A stretch of 64,000 nucleotides of DNA from Alkalimonas amylolytica (GTDB lineage: Bacteria; Pseudomonadota; Gammaproteobacteria; Enterobacterales; Alteromonadaceae). Location of the stretch: positions 429,209-493,208 of the forward strand of contig NZ_FNRM01000001.1 in the NCBI RefSeq assembly GCF_900107845.1, given 5' to 3'. Below the pieces are notes generated by a model. It had not been told where the DNA came from. It made no database searches and was given only the letters and a program-made list of their open reading frames with translations. Positions 17,796 to 26,313 of the stretch are shown here, piece by piece. Made by a program: the position numbers and the translations under genes. Numbering within the stretch: position 1 is the first letter of the stretch; each line of letters opens with the position of its first letter.

Positions 17796-18764
17796 TTATG
17801 GCATCAGGTTGGCGTCTTGCTGATGCTGAGTCAGCGCCTGGCGCAAAAAGCCGGCTTGCTGTGCCAACAAAGCGGCCGCGTCTGATTTGGCTAAACCGGT
17901 CAAAATCCGCAGTATCGCCAGCTTGGCATTGTAATCGGACTCACGCAGCATTTGTTTGGCCTGCTCATGGCTGCAGCCCGTGGCTTCAGCTACAATGCGC
18001 GCAGCCCGTACCAATAGCTTTTGATTGCTGGCATGCAAATCCACCATCAGATTTTGATAGACCTTACCACTTCGCACCATACTGGCGGTTGATAACATAT
18101 TTAGCAGCAGCTTTTGGGCGGTGCCGGACTTCATCCGGGTCGAGCCAGTTAATACCTCAGGGCCTACCGCAGCGCACAAGGGGATATCAGCCGCCTCAAG
18201 CACCGCCGTATCGGGGTTGCAGCTGATGCCAATGATGGTAGCACCCAGCGCTTGCCCCTGCTGCATGGCAGCCACCACATAGGGGGTACGGCCGCTGGCA
18301 GCTATCCCTACCAGTACGTCTTTGGAAGATAAAGCGATCGCCTTTACATCGGCTACGCCCTGAGCAGCATCATCTTCAGCCCCTTCCACCGCTTGCAAAA
18401 TAGCAGCTGGACCGCCGGCAATCAGTGCCTGCACCTGCTGTGGCGGGGTACTGAAGGTGGGCGGACATTCGGCCGCATCCAAAATGCCTAAGCGACCACT
18501 GGTGCCGGCACCGATGTAGATCAGTCGGCCGCCAGCAGCAAAGGCAGCGACGATGGCATCAACCGCTTCAGCCACTTGCGGCAGGATCCCGGCGATGACC
18601 TGGGCGACCTGCTGATCGGCCTGATTGATGCGTTGCAACAATGCCAGGGTATCCAGCTGATCCAGATCCATGCTGTCCGGGTTGCGGCTTTCCGATAAAA
18701 AGCTGCCCAGCTGTTGCAGTAATTGCTGTTCCTGCTGGCTATCCAGCTCTGGTTGCTTGCTCAT
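17796..18764 (-). CDS. murQ: N-acetylmuramic acid 6-phosphate etherase
   Basis: Cleaves the D-lactyl ether of MurNAc-6-phosphate to give GlcNAc-6-phosphate and D-lactate, the committed step of MurNAc use. The 322-residue protein has the family signature ESRNPDSMDLDQL near 25-38, YIGAGTSGRLGILDAAECPP at 83-102 (SIS sugar-phosphate site and the conserved Glu in AAEC) and the EGAED motif near 127-131. IAASGRTPYV is also present. The length is usual. Its ATG overlaps the stop of the kinase gene by four bases (ATGA), with GGAG eight bases upstream, so it is the last gene of the nagZ operon. The enzyme is cytoplasmic. Confidence 0.96.
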   Translation of the reverse strand: MSKQPELDSQQEQQLLQQLGSFLSESRNPDSMDLDQLDTLALLQRINQADQQVAQVIAGILPQVAEAVDAIVAAFAAGGRLIYIGAGTSGRLGILDAAECPPTFSTPPQQVQALIAGGPAAILQAVEGAEDDAAQGVADVKAIALSSKDVLVGIAASGRTPYVVAAMQQGQALGATIIGISCNPDTAVLEAADIPLCAAVGPEVLTGSTRMKSGTAQKLLLNMLSTASMVRSGKVYQNLMVDLHASNQKLLVRAARIVAEATGCSHEQAKQMLRESDYNAKLAILRILTGLAKSDAAALLAQQAGFLRQALTQHQQDANLMP

Positions 18765-19654
18765 AGCCGGGGCTCCGTTTTTTCCAGCTCACCACTGCGC
18801 CATTTTTTCGCCAGCAACAAGGCGCCATCCACCGAGGTGCCTGCCGCTGGAATGATGTGCTGGCGTATTCGCGCAGGCAGGTGTGGTATGGTCCCTTCTG
18901 CCAGTCCCCCCAGAATGACGATGGGTAAGCGCACCTCCAGGCAAGTCAGGTCGATCAGCTCCACCACGTCCTTCAGGTAACGGGCAAACACCTTGGCGGC
19001 TTGCGGGCAGTTCGCTGCCAGCGGCAGCACCAGTGGCGCCAGCCTGGAAAAGTCATTGACCGCGGCATGCTTGAGCCAGCCCAGGATGTTGGCCGGATCG
19101 GTGCCGATCACAGCGGTCACTGCTTTGGCGAGTGCAGAAGCAAAACCGCGGCTGCGGTCAAACTCATCCAGCACTTCGCGTACCGCCATTTTGCCTAAGA
19201 TAGCGCCACTGCCTTCATCACCAATATTAAAACCCCAGCCGCCAAACTGCCGTTCTTCCCCGTTGGGTTCAAGCCGCATGCCGACCGAGCCGGTTCCAAG
19301 CGCTACCACCGCCACCGGCTGGCCATTGTTGGCGCCCCAGACCGAGGTTTTTGCATCAGTGGTGATCCAAAGCTGCGGGCATAGCTCTGCCAAGTGCAGC
19401 TCCAGCGATTTTCGCAGTTGCAAGTTGCCAGCCCCGGGCACCCCGGCCACCACAGTGACCTGATCCCCAGTACAGCGCGCCTGCTCAAACAGATTGCTGA
19501 TCAGCTGATACAGGGTTGCGGCTGCATTGTTGTAGTCGTTGGTCAGCGAGGCTGAGCCCATTTTTAGTTGCCAACTGCGGCCAGACGCCAGATGCAGCAA
19601 TCGGCCGAGGGTTTTTGTGCCACCGGCATCAATACCAAGTATAAAATCCGTCAC
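18761..19654 (-). CDS. BadF/BadG/BcrA-type N-acetylhexosamine kinase, probable MurNAc kinase
   Basis: A 297-residue ASKHA-fold kinase. The phosphate-1 loop ILGIDAGGTKT is at the N-terminus; LGTGSVGM and GGWGFNIGDEGSGAILGK follow. This is the family of eukaryote-like GlcNAc kinases and of clostridial MurK, which phosphorylates MurNAc and GlcNAc at the 6-position. Sitting between a transporter and murQ, a MurNAc 6-kinase is the best reading. I chose the GTG at 19654: AGGAG lies seven bases upstream, the loop then starts normally, and GTGA overlaps the symporter stop. The open frame continues upstream to 19777 inside the symporter gene, but that part is not protein-like. Confidence 0.88.
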   Translation of the reverse strand: MTDFILGIDAGGTKTLGRLLHLASGRSWQLKMGSASLTNDYNNAAATLYQLISNLFEQARCTGDQVTVVAGVPGAGNLQLRKSLELHLAELCPQLWITTDAKTSVWGANNGQPVAVVALGTGSVGMRLEPNGEERQFGGWGFNIGDEGSGAILGKMAVREVLDEFDRSRGFASALAKAVTAVIGTDPANILGWLKHAAVNDFSRLAPLVLPLAANCPQAAKVFARYLKDVVELIDLTCLEVRLPIVILGGLAEGTIPHLPARIRQHIIPAAGTSVDGALLLAKKWRSGELEKTEPRL

Positions 19655-21246
19655 GCTGCATCTCCTGTTGCTGCGGCTGATAACAAAGACTGCTGTGCTT
19701 TTGGCCTTCCCAAACAGCAGACAGCAAAGGCTAATAAAGTACCCAGACAAAGCTGCCAGGTAAAGCCCAGATCCCACTCAGCCAGGCTGGGGCCAAACCA
19801 TTGCAGCACATAGGGCTGAAAAAACAGCGGCACTAAGAAACCACAAACCAGCGCCGCAGCCACACTTTGGGCATTACCGCGACGGGTGAACAACACGGTA
19901 AAATAAACGCCCAGTAAGCCGCTGTAAGAGAACACCATTACACTTAGGGCAAAAGCCAGCAATGGCATATCACTAAACTGCTGCCAGTAAAAACACAGCA
20001 CCGCCATCGCCGACAGTGCCGTTGCTGTCAGCAGCATGCCAAACTGGCCGGCGCGCACAAAGTGTCGCTCAGAGCTTTCTGGCTGGTGCCGCAGCCGCCA
20101 GGGCCGGTACAGATCTTCCACCAATACCGAGGACATCGAGTTCAGGCCAGAGGTCATGGTGGAAAGCGCCGCAGCCACTACCCCGACAGTGACCAAACCG
20201 CGCAAACCAGCCGGCATTTCATTGAGTACAAAGTACATAAAAACCGTGACGGTTTCACCGGCAAAACTACTGGCCAACGGAGCACCGCCTTGCTGCATCA
20301 GATCGGGTCGCAGATAAAAGATATAGAGCAACATGCCGATGGCAATAAACAACAGCATCACCGGAATAATTAGCACCACCGATAACAGCATGGCTCTGGC
20401 GCCCTCTTTGGCAGTTTTACAGGTCAGCACCCGCTGGGTCATGTCCTGATCCAGCCCAAAAGCCGCAATGTTCAACAACACAAAGCCGGTAATGGCCGAC
20501 CAAAAGGTAAAAACCCCGGAGGCACCAAAATCCAGCGAAAAATCCAGCAACTGCAACTTGGAACCAGCGCCATCGAGCGGCTGCCTGAGCGCCGCTACCA
20601 TGGCAGCAGGTTCGGCCGGGATCAGCCACAGCAGGTAGATCAATACGGCCAGCGCCGCCAGCACATAGACAGCACACTGAAACGCATCGGTGTAAATCAC
20701 CGAACGAATGCCACCCACCACCGAATAGGCCAGGGCGCCAAAGGCCAACAAGACAATGGACAACACCACGCTGCTGGCTTCAATGTTATGAAAAATCACC
20801 ATCGACACCGCAATCGCTGCCATGTAGAGGCGGGCCCCACTGGCAAAGACCCGGCCAAACAAATACATGCTGCCAGCCTGGCGCTTGGCGCTGCCACCAA
20901 AGCGTTGCTGCAGTAAGCCATAGACGGTGCTCACCCTGGCCTGATAATAGCGCGGGATCAAGTAGATGATCACCACGAAAGCCGCAAGAAAGGCACCGAT
21001 ATTGGTGGCCAGATAGGTCAGATCGCCACGAAAGCCCTGATCCGGCCCACCCAAAAAGGTAGCCGCCGACTGGGAAGTCGCCATTACCGAAATAGCCACC
21101 GCCCACATCGGCATCTGATTACCACCAAGAAAGTAATCACGGGCATTGCCGGCGCGGCGCTGACTTAATACCCAGCCCATGGCAGCCAGCAGAACAAAGT
21201 AGCCGGCAAACACCAGCCAGTCTAGCGCTGTCAATTTTATATCCAT
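19651..21246 (-). CDS. Sodium:solute symporter (SSS family), probable MurNAc/amino-sugar transporter
   Basis: A 531-residue membrane protein of the sodium:solute symporter family with about 13-14 helices. It starts MDIKLTALDWLVFAGYFVLL and has the family blocks RDYFLGGNQMPMWAVAISVMATSQSAATFLG, PDQGF near the first unwound helix, and VVGGIRSVIYTDAFQ near residue 185. It lies between the serine hydrolase and the sugar kinase gene (GTGA overlap). It therefore probably carries unphosphorylated MurNAc or GlcNAc into the cell, replacing the PTS protein MurP of E. coli. AAGGA precedes the ATG. The substrate is inferred from context only. Confidence 0.88.
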   Translation of the reverse strand: MDIKLTALDWLVFAGYFVLLAAMGWVLSQRRAGNARDYFLGGNQMPMWAVAISVMATSQSAATFLGGPDQGFRGDLTYLATNIGAFLAAFVVIIYLIPRYYQARVSTVYGLLQQRFGGSAKRQAGSMYLFGRVFASGARLYMAAIAVSMVIFHNIEASSVVLSIVLLAFGALAYSVVGGIRSVIYTDAFQCAVYVLAALAVLIYLLWLIPAEPAAMVAALRQPLDGAGSKLQLLDFSLDFGASGVFTFWSAITGFVLLNIAAFGLDQDMTQRVLTCKTAKEGARAMLLSVVLIIPVMLLFIAIGMLLYIFYLRPDLMQQGGAPLASSFAGETVTVFMYFVLNEMPAGLRGLVTVGVVAAALSTMTSGLNSMSSVLVEDLYRPWRLRHQPESSERHFVRAGQFGMLLTATALSAMAVLCFYWQQFSDMPLLAFALSVMVFSYSGLLGVYFTVLFTRRGNAQSVAAALVCGFLVPLFFQPYVLQWFGPSLAEWDLGFTWQLCLGTLLAFAVCCLGRPKAQQSLLSAAATGDAA

Positions 21247-21306
21247 CGGTTGTCCTTTTGTGCTGCGCGCTCTGTTGCGCCATGCTTCGTGTGCTGCATG
21301 GTGTGG

Positions 21307-22944
21307 CTATAACCCCAGCATGGCCTGATACACCAGGCTCATCACGCTGCCATACATGCCGGTTTGGAATCGATCACCGCTAAAATAGTAGCCGCTGCCA
21401 TCCCGCTGGATCGGTGAATGCTTTTTGTTGGTTAACAGCACCACCAGCAAATCGTACTGGGGATCGATCAGCGTGGCAGTGCCTGTCCAGCCGGTATGAC
21501 CAAAAGCATATCGACTGGCATAAGGGCCAAAATGCCAGTCCAGATCGCCACCAACCGCCGTGCGCCAGCCGAGGCCAAAACGATGATCCCGGCTCGATGG
21601 CCGCACAAACTGCTGGATCACCGGCTGGCTAAACACCGGCAGATCGCCATAACCACCATGTTGTGCCAGCATCATCAGCACGGCCAGCTCGCGGGCTGTG
21701 CTGAATAAACCGGCATGGCCAGCCACCCCAGCCAACGAGTAAAAGGCTTTTTCATCATGCACTTCACCGCGCAGTACGCCCCGTCGCATCGCCGGAAACT
21801 GCTGGCGTAAGCCCCCTCTGGTGTTGCCATCCAGTTCAGTAGCTGCAATCCGACTGGCCGAAATGCCTTTTTGCAACGGATTGAACATCGTACTGCCTAA
21901 GCCCAGCGGCTGGTACAGTTGTTGCTCAAGGTAGCTGTCCAGCGCCATGTCAGCCACCCGTTCTACCAGAGCCCCCAGCAGCATAAAACCGGTATCGCTG
22001 TAGACAGCGCTTTGGCCTCGTGGCCGCTCAAAAGGCACCTTTTCTATCAACAACTGCTTAGTACGCGCAGGCTCTATCGAATAAAAAGCAGCCCCTAAAC
22101 GGTTATCAGGCCGGAAGAAATGCAACTCCGGGCCATAGCCAGCCGTGTGATCCAGCAGATCCCGCACCAGCCGCAGCTCACGACCATCCCCCTGATACTC
22201 CGGCAGGTACTGCACAATTGGTGCATTGATATCCAGCAGGCCATCGCTGACCAGCTTCATCACCGCATAAACGGTTGCGTACATCTTGCTGTTGGAAGCA
22301 ATATCAAACAGCGTATCGGTTTGCATCAGCTCGGGCTCTGCCAGGGGCTGTCCGGCACTGTCGTAGCGCTTGGCATAGCCATAGGCCGTTTCTTTAATCA
22401 CCCGGCCGTTTTTGGCAATGAGCAGCACCGCCCCCGGAAAACCAGCCGCAACTTCCTGCTCAATCAGTGCATCCAGTTCAGCCAGCCGCTTTGCTGAGAA
22501 TCCGGCTTCGTCGGCAGAACCCTCTACCAAGCTTGGGTAATCAAAACGCAAACGAATAGCGGCCCCAGACGGCTCGACAGCTGCGACATGCAATTGATTC
22601 AGCCCATCGCGGGTGTACTCGGCCAGTGACAGTATCATCGGCTGCTTCGATAGCTCAGCGGGCAAAGCCAGCTCACGACCATTGATCTCAATGCGAGCCG
22701 CCGTAGCTTGCTGCAAATCCAGCCAGAGTGCACCCTGGCCCTGATAGCTGTAAAAAATTCGCTGGTCATTGACCAAAGTACGCTGACTGCGCTGCTCTGG
22801 CAGCTCGACACTTAGCTGAGCCGGTTCACGTACCCGGATATCCCAGTCGCTGCTGGCCATCGCAGGCCAGACGATGGCCGCCAATGACAGCGCTAGCAAC
22901 CCAAGCCTAACTAATTGCTTAGCCCGCTGATCAGAGTCAGTCAT
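21307..22944 (-). CDS. Exported serine hydrolase of the beta-lactamase/PBP4B (YfeW/AmiE-like) family
   Basis: A 545-residue exported protein. It has a signal peptide (LVRLGLLALSLAAIVWPAMA), an N-terminal beta domain (about 35-135) and a class-C beta-lactamase-type domain (about 150-540). The catalytic SxxK is SNSK near residue 215, the Tyr motif is YSD near 316 and the third motif is GHTG near 480. In E. coli the relative YfeW lies beside murQP. In B. subtilis a protein of this fold, AmiE, removes the peptide from MurNAc in the murQ cluster. MurNAc-L-Ala amidase is therefore my preferred guess over a DD-peptidase. Its ATG overlaps the nagZ stop (ATGA), with GGAGG seven bases upstream. Confidence 0.85.
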   Translation of the reverse strand: MTDSDQRAKQLVRLGLLALSLAAIVWPAMASSDWDIRVREPAQLSVELPEQRSQRTLVNDQRIFYSYQGQGALWLDLQQATAARIEINGRELALPAELSKQPMILSLAEYTRDGLNQLHVAAVEPSGAAIRLRFDYPSLVEGSADEAGFSAKRLAELDALIEQEVAAGFPGAVLLIAKNGRVIKETAYGYAKRYDSAGQPLAEPELMQTDTLFDIASNSKMYATVYAVMKLVSDGLLDINAPIVQYLPEYQGDGRELRLVRDLLDHTAGYGPELHFFRPDNRLGAAFYSIEPARTKQLLIEKVPFERPRGQSAVYSDTGFMLLGALVERVADMALDSYLEQQLYQPLGLGSTMFNPLQKGISASRIAATELDGNTRGGLRQQFPAMRRGVLRGEVHDEKAFYSLAGVAGHAGLFSTARELAVLMMLAQHGGYGDLPVFSQPVIQQFVRPSSRDHRFGLGWRTAVGGDLDWHFGPYASRYAFGHTGWTGTATLIDPQYDLLVVLLTNKKHSPIQRDGSGYYFSGDRFQTGMYGSVMSLVYQAMLGL

Positions 22945-24842
22945 TCACGCGCCTCCCTGACTACCAAGTCTGGCACAGTCAGTCGAACCGGCAACTCCCC
23001 ATGCATGGGGGTATGCCCCAGTAAGGCTTCGGCAACTGCCTGATAGGTGGGTCCATACAAGAGACCAGACCCATGCTGTTCAATGCCATGATGGTAGGCC
23101 AGCATACTGATATCACTAAAGGGCATTAAAGGGATAAGCTCATAGGGCGTTCCAAAGCCCAGCAGGATTACCTTTGTGTCAGCGTGCTTGGCCGCCTGCA
23201 GCACCTGTGCACTGGCTTGCATCGCAGCAGCATAACTCATTGCAGGGCGCTGCTGGCTGGCTGCATCGGCCATACCGCCCAAGTCAACCAAGCTGGCCAG
23301 CCGCTGCCAACCAGCATGGATCACCAAATCAGCCTGCTGACTTAGCTGCAGTGCCTGCTCCGGTTGCCAGTCATCAAAGCTGGATTCTGTCCAACGCAAC
23401 TGCTCTTTGGCCTGCTCTGGCCAATGCTGGCTCAGAGACTGCCTGAGCATCCGCGCCTGCAACGGAGTAGCGGCCAGTAGATGGATGTGTGACAACTGCT
23501 CAGTTACTAAAGGCAGCATGCCAGGCTCTGCATGCAGCAGCGTCAGTGCCTGCCGGGCCAACTCCTGTTCTAACTCCCTATGACGCGGTTGACCAAGCTG
23601 CTGACTTGCCGCCTGATACAAGGCACTGCGATCAACAACAGGCTGGGTGTTTGCCAGCCAGCGCTGTTTTACGCTGCGGATGCGCTGCCAGGACGTTTCC
23701 AGTTCGGCGGCACTGAGCTCTCCTTGTCGCACCGCACTCGCCAGCTCAGCAATCAAGGCTTTGAACGCCACCAGATCTTCTGGCCGCCTGATCGGATAGG
23801 GCATCAAAGCAATATCAGCTCCGGCAGCAAAGGTTTCTTGCACTGCCTGGATGGGCGTAAAATAGTGACTGATGGCTGCCATATCCAGCGCATCGGTAAT
23901 CACCAGACCTTCAAACCCCATCTGCTGGCGCAATAAATCCGTCAGAATTGCGCGCGACATAGTAGCAGGTCGTATCATGCTCTGCCCTGCTGTACTGAAG
24001 ATGGTACTGGCATCCAGCGCCGGATACTGAATGTGCGCTGTCATAATCATCGGTACTTCGGTGTGCTCTATGGCCCACTGAAAAGGTGCTAAATCCAGTT
24101 GCTCAATGTGAGCATGTGTATGGCTCACCAACGGCAAAGCCAGATGACTGTCGAGATAGGTATCCCCGTGACCAGGGAAGTGCTTCAGCGTGCCCAACAC
24201 GCCTTGCTGTTGCATACTGCTAAGCAGCGCAACTGATAACTCAGCCACGGGCTGAGGGTGCTCACCAAAAGCACGCACATTGATCACCGGATTGGCCGGA
24301 TTGCTATTCACATCCACCACAGGGGCATGGTTGGTATTGATGCCCAGCACTGCCAGTTCTTTGCCAAGCACCGTCCCGACTTGTTCGGCATAAAACACAC
24401 CATGCCGCGCATAGGTCGCCCCTATCGCCATGTTGCCGGAAAAACCGGTACTAAAACTACGCGGGGTACGAAATACCCGGCCGCCTTCCTGATCTACCGA
24501 TATAAAAAGCGGTTGACCAACCGGGGAATTCATAGCGGCTTGCTGCAAGTCCTGCGTCAGATCGATGATCTGCTCTGGCGTTTGCAGATTCTCGGCAAAT
24601 AAAATGACCCCACCCAGACCAGTATCGCGAATCAGTTGCCGGAGCTCATCCGGTAAACGGGTCACTGGCTGACGACAGGCTTCTTCGCCTGGCTGGGGGC
24701 AAAAATAGCGCACATCAATCATCAGCTTCTGAGCGATTTTTTGCTCCAGCGAAAGTTCAGTTTGCACAGCAGTCAATCCCAGATAAAGGCCAATACCAGC
24801 TATAGTAGCAATCCAGCCAAAATGCAGTACACGTTTTTTCAT
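22941..24842 (-). CDS. nagZ: Exported two-domain beta-N-acetylglucosaminidase (NagZ, GH3)
   Basis: A GH3 enzyme that removes GlcNAc from muropeptides. The KHFPGHGDTYLDSH loop (about residues 219-232) carries the Asp/His pair typical of NagZ, and VITDALDMAAI (about 312) carries the nucleophile Asp. At 633 residues with a second C-terminal domain and an N-terminal signal/anchor (VLHFGWIATIAGIGLYLGLTA), it resembles the exported Bacillus NagZ. The cytosolic E. coli enzyme has about 340 residues. It therefore should act outside the inner membrane. I chose the ATG at 24842, with AGG six bases upstream; the frame is open to 25022, but that part runs through the operator region. First gene of the five-gene operon ending with murQ. 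Confidence 0.92.
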   Translation of the reverse strand: MKKRVLHFGWIATIAGIGLYLGLTAVQTELSLEQKIAQKLMIDVRYFCPQPGEEACRQPVTRLPDELRQLIRDTGLGGVILFAENLQTPEQIIDLTQDLQQAAMNSPVGQPLFISVDQEGGRVFRTPRSFSTGFSGNMAIGATYARHGVFYAEQVGTVLGKELAVLGINTNHAPVVDVNSNPANPVINVRAFGEHPQPVAELSVALLSSMQQQGVLGTLKHFPGHGDTYLDSHLALPLVSHTHAHIEQLDLAPFQWAIEHTEVPMIMTAHIQYPALDASTIFSTAGQSMIRPATMSRAILTDLLRQQMGFEGLVITDALDMAAISHYFTPIQAVQETFAAGADIALMPYPIRRPEDLVAFKALIAELASAVRQGELSAAELETSWQRIRSVKQRWLANTQPVVDRSALYQAASQQLGQPRHRELEQELARQALTLLHAEPGMLPLVTEQLSHIHLLAATPLQARMLRQSLSQHWPEQAKEQLRWTESSFDDWQPEQALQLSQQADLVIHAGWQRLASLVDLGGMADAASQQRPAMSYAAAMQASAQVLQAAKHADTKVILLGFGTPYELIPLMPFSDISMLAYHHGIEQHGSGLLYGPTYQAVAEALLGHTPMHGELPVRLTVPDLVVREARE

Positions 24843-24935
24843 CAGCAACCTGATAGTGCAGAAATTTTCAGCACACCATAACAAAGCCTTTCGGTTTCCA
24901 CAACGGCCATTATTCCAAAAAGAATAGTGTAAATT

Positions 24936-24948
24936 GAATTTTTTATTC
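24936..24948. promoter_or_regulatory. GAAT-N5-ATTC operator before nagZ
   Basis: GAATTTTTTATTC, followed by CTAATG. The string ATTCCTAATG is identical to that at 30545-30554 before the TonB receptor. It lies about 95 bp upstream of nagZ and 147 bp upstream of the divergent DUF819 gene. Candidate site for the RpiR regulator. Confidence 0.6.
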
Positions 24949-25031
24949 CTAATGAATCCTTCTTTTAGTGAGATTCTATCTGACATTGATGAAAAACAGA
25001 CCAAAGAATCAGCAGGAAGCATTTTACATTG

Positions 25032-25076
25032 GAATAATTTATGCTAATGTTGCTGTATAAATAGAATATTTAATTA
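25032..25076. promoter_or_regulatory. Degenerate copies of the operator before the DUF819 gene
   Basis: GAATAATTTATGC (25032-25044) and GAATATTTAATTA (25064-25076) each differ from GAAT-N5-ATTC at one position in the right arm. They are 32 bp apart, close to the 30 bp spacing of the pair before lysA. They are weaker than the perfect sites and may be secondary. Confidence 0.35.
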
Positions 25077-25094
25077 CACCGCTGTGGATAGCTG

Positions 25095-26252
25095 ATGATC
25101 ACTGATGGTTTTTTATTTCTGACGGTTTTACTGCTGATTGCTGCAGCTCTGGGGTTGTTGGAGAAATACAGCGGCTGGCGCCTCTTTACCATTTTACCTG
25201 GCATTGTGCTGCTGTATTTCGGCGTGATGCTGGCATCCAGTTTAGGCCTTTGGAGTCAAACCGACAGTATTCGGGCAACCTACAGCGCGGTTCGCAATAA
25301 CTTGCTACCTGCCATGATTTTCCTGATGTTGTTGAAAAGTGATTTACGAGCGATTGCCCACCTTGGTCCCCGCATGTTGGGGGCCTTTTTTACTGCTGTA
25401 GTCACTATCATGTTAGGCTTTGTGATCACTTTTGCCCTGTTTCATCGCTGGTTGGAACCCGATAGCTGGAAAACGTTTGCTGCCTTATCGGGCAGCTGGA
25501 TGGGAGGCACCGGCAATATGGCCGCCATCCAATCTGCATTGGATGTGCCAGACAGCCGCATGGGTTACACCTTACTCATGGACTCGATTGACTATGCCAT
25601 CTGGGTGATGATTTTGTTGGCGCTGGTACCCTTTGCCGGCCTGTTTAATCGCTGGACTAAAGCAGACAGTAGTTTGCTGGCAAAAGCAGGCGAGCGCCTG
25701 GCGCTGCAGCAAGATGAGAAAGCCGTGACACAATTAAATTTATTGGTACTACTGAGCCTGAGCTTTCTGGTCTCTGCTGTCAGCCAACACCTGGCAAGCT
25801 GGTTACCAACCACCGCTTTTTTAACCACCATGACCTGGACCATTCTGTTGGTTACCCTGGCCGGTGTGTTAGCAGCCATGACCCGACTTGGTAAGCTATC
25901 TGGCTCGGTGGAGTTGTCACAAATCATGCTACTGGTGATTATCGCCTTGATTGCCTCCAGAGCCGACTTTGCTGATTTAGCCAAGGCCCCCATTTATGTG
26001 ACCGCAGGTTTAATGATCCTCTGCATTCATGGCGTGTTGATGGCGCTGGTCGCCAAGTTATTTCGGTTGGATTTATTTACTTGTGGTGTGGCCTCACTCG
26101 CTAATATTGGCGGGGTGGCTTCGGCTCCAATACTGGCAGCGGCTTACTCAAAGGCGTTGATCCCGGTTGGTGTATTAATGGCCATGCTGGGTTACGTGGT
26201 CGGCACAGCGGGCGGCCTGTTGGTCGGTAAAATGCTGTCTTGGCTAGCCTGA
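25095..26252 (+). CDS. DUF819 family membrane protein, probable permease
   Basis: A 385-residue membrane protein with about 11-12 hydrophobic segments, starting MITDGFLFLTVLLLIAAALG. It matches the DUF819/YjcL family: LSGSWMGGTGNMAAIQSAL near residue 140 and a repeat-like TCGVASLANIGGVASAPILAAAYSKALIPVG near 335-365. The two glycine-rich hairpins recall inverted-repeat carriers. No DUF819 substrate is known to me. It is divergent from the nagZ operon, shares its operator-bearing intergenic region, and is followed by the dipeptide epimerase after 61 bp, so wall peptides or their amino acids are the likely cargo. GGA lies near the ATG. Confidence 0.82.
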   Translation: MITDGFLFLTVLLLIAAALGLLEKYSGWRLFTILPGIVLLYFGVMLASSLGLWSQTDSIRATYSAVRNNLLPAMIFLMLLKSDLRAIAHLGPRMLGAFFTAVVTIMLGFVITFALFHRWLEPDSWKTFAALSGSWMGGTGNMAAIQSALDVPDSRMGYTLLMDSIDYAIWVMILLALVPFAGLFNRWTKADSSLLAKAGERLALQQDEKAVTQLNLLVLLSLSFLVSAVSQHLASWLPTTAFLTTMTWTILLVTLAGVLAAMTRLGKLSGSVELSQIMLLVIIALIASRADFADLAKAPIYVTAGLMILCIHGVLMALVAKLFRLDLFTCGVASLANIGGVASAPILAAAYSKALIPVGVLMAMLGYVVGTAGGLLVGKMLSWLA

Positions 26253-26313
26253 TTACAACGCAGTCATTATAGTGGTATAGCAAGCAACTGCTTTCTTGCG
26301 CTCGAGGTTTGAC

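Noticed and set aside
19655-19777. N-terminal extension of the sugar kinase
   Set aside because: It lies inside the symporter gene. The GTG at 19654 has an ideal ribosome site and an overlap with the symporter stop, and the kinase motif starts there.
24843-25022. 60-codon N-terminal extension of NagZ
   Set aside because: It would cover the operator-bearing intergenic region and place residues before a good signal anchor. The ATG at 24842 has a better ribosome site.
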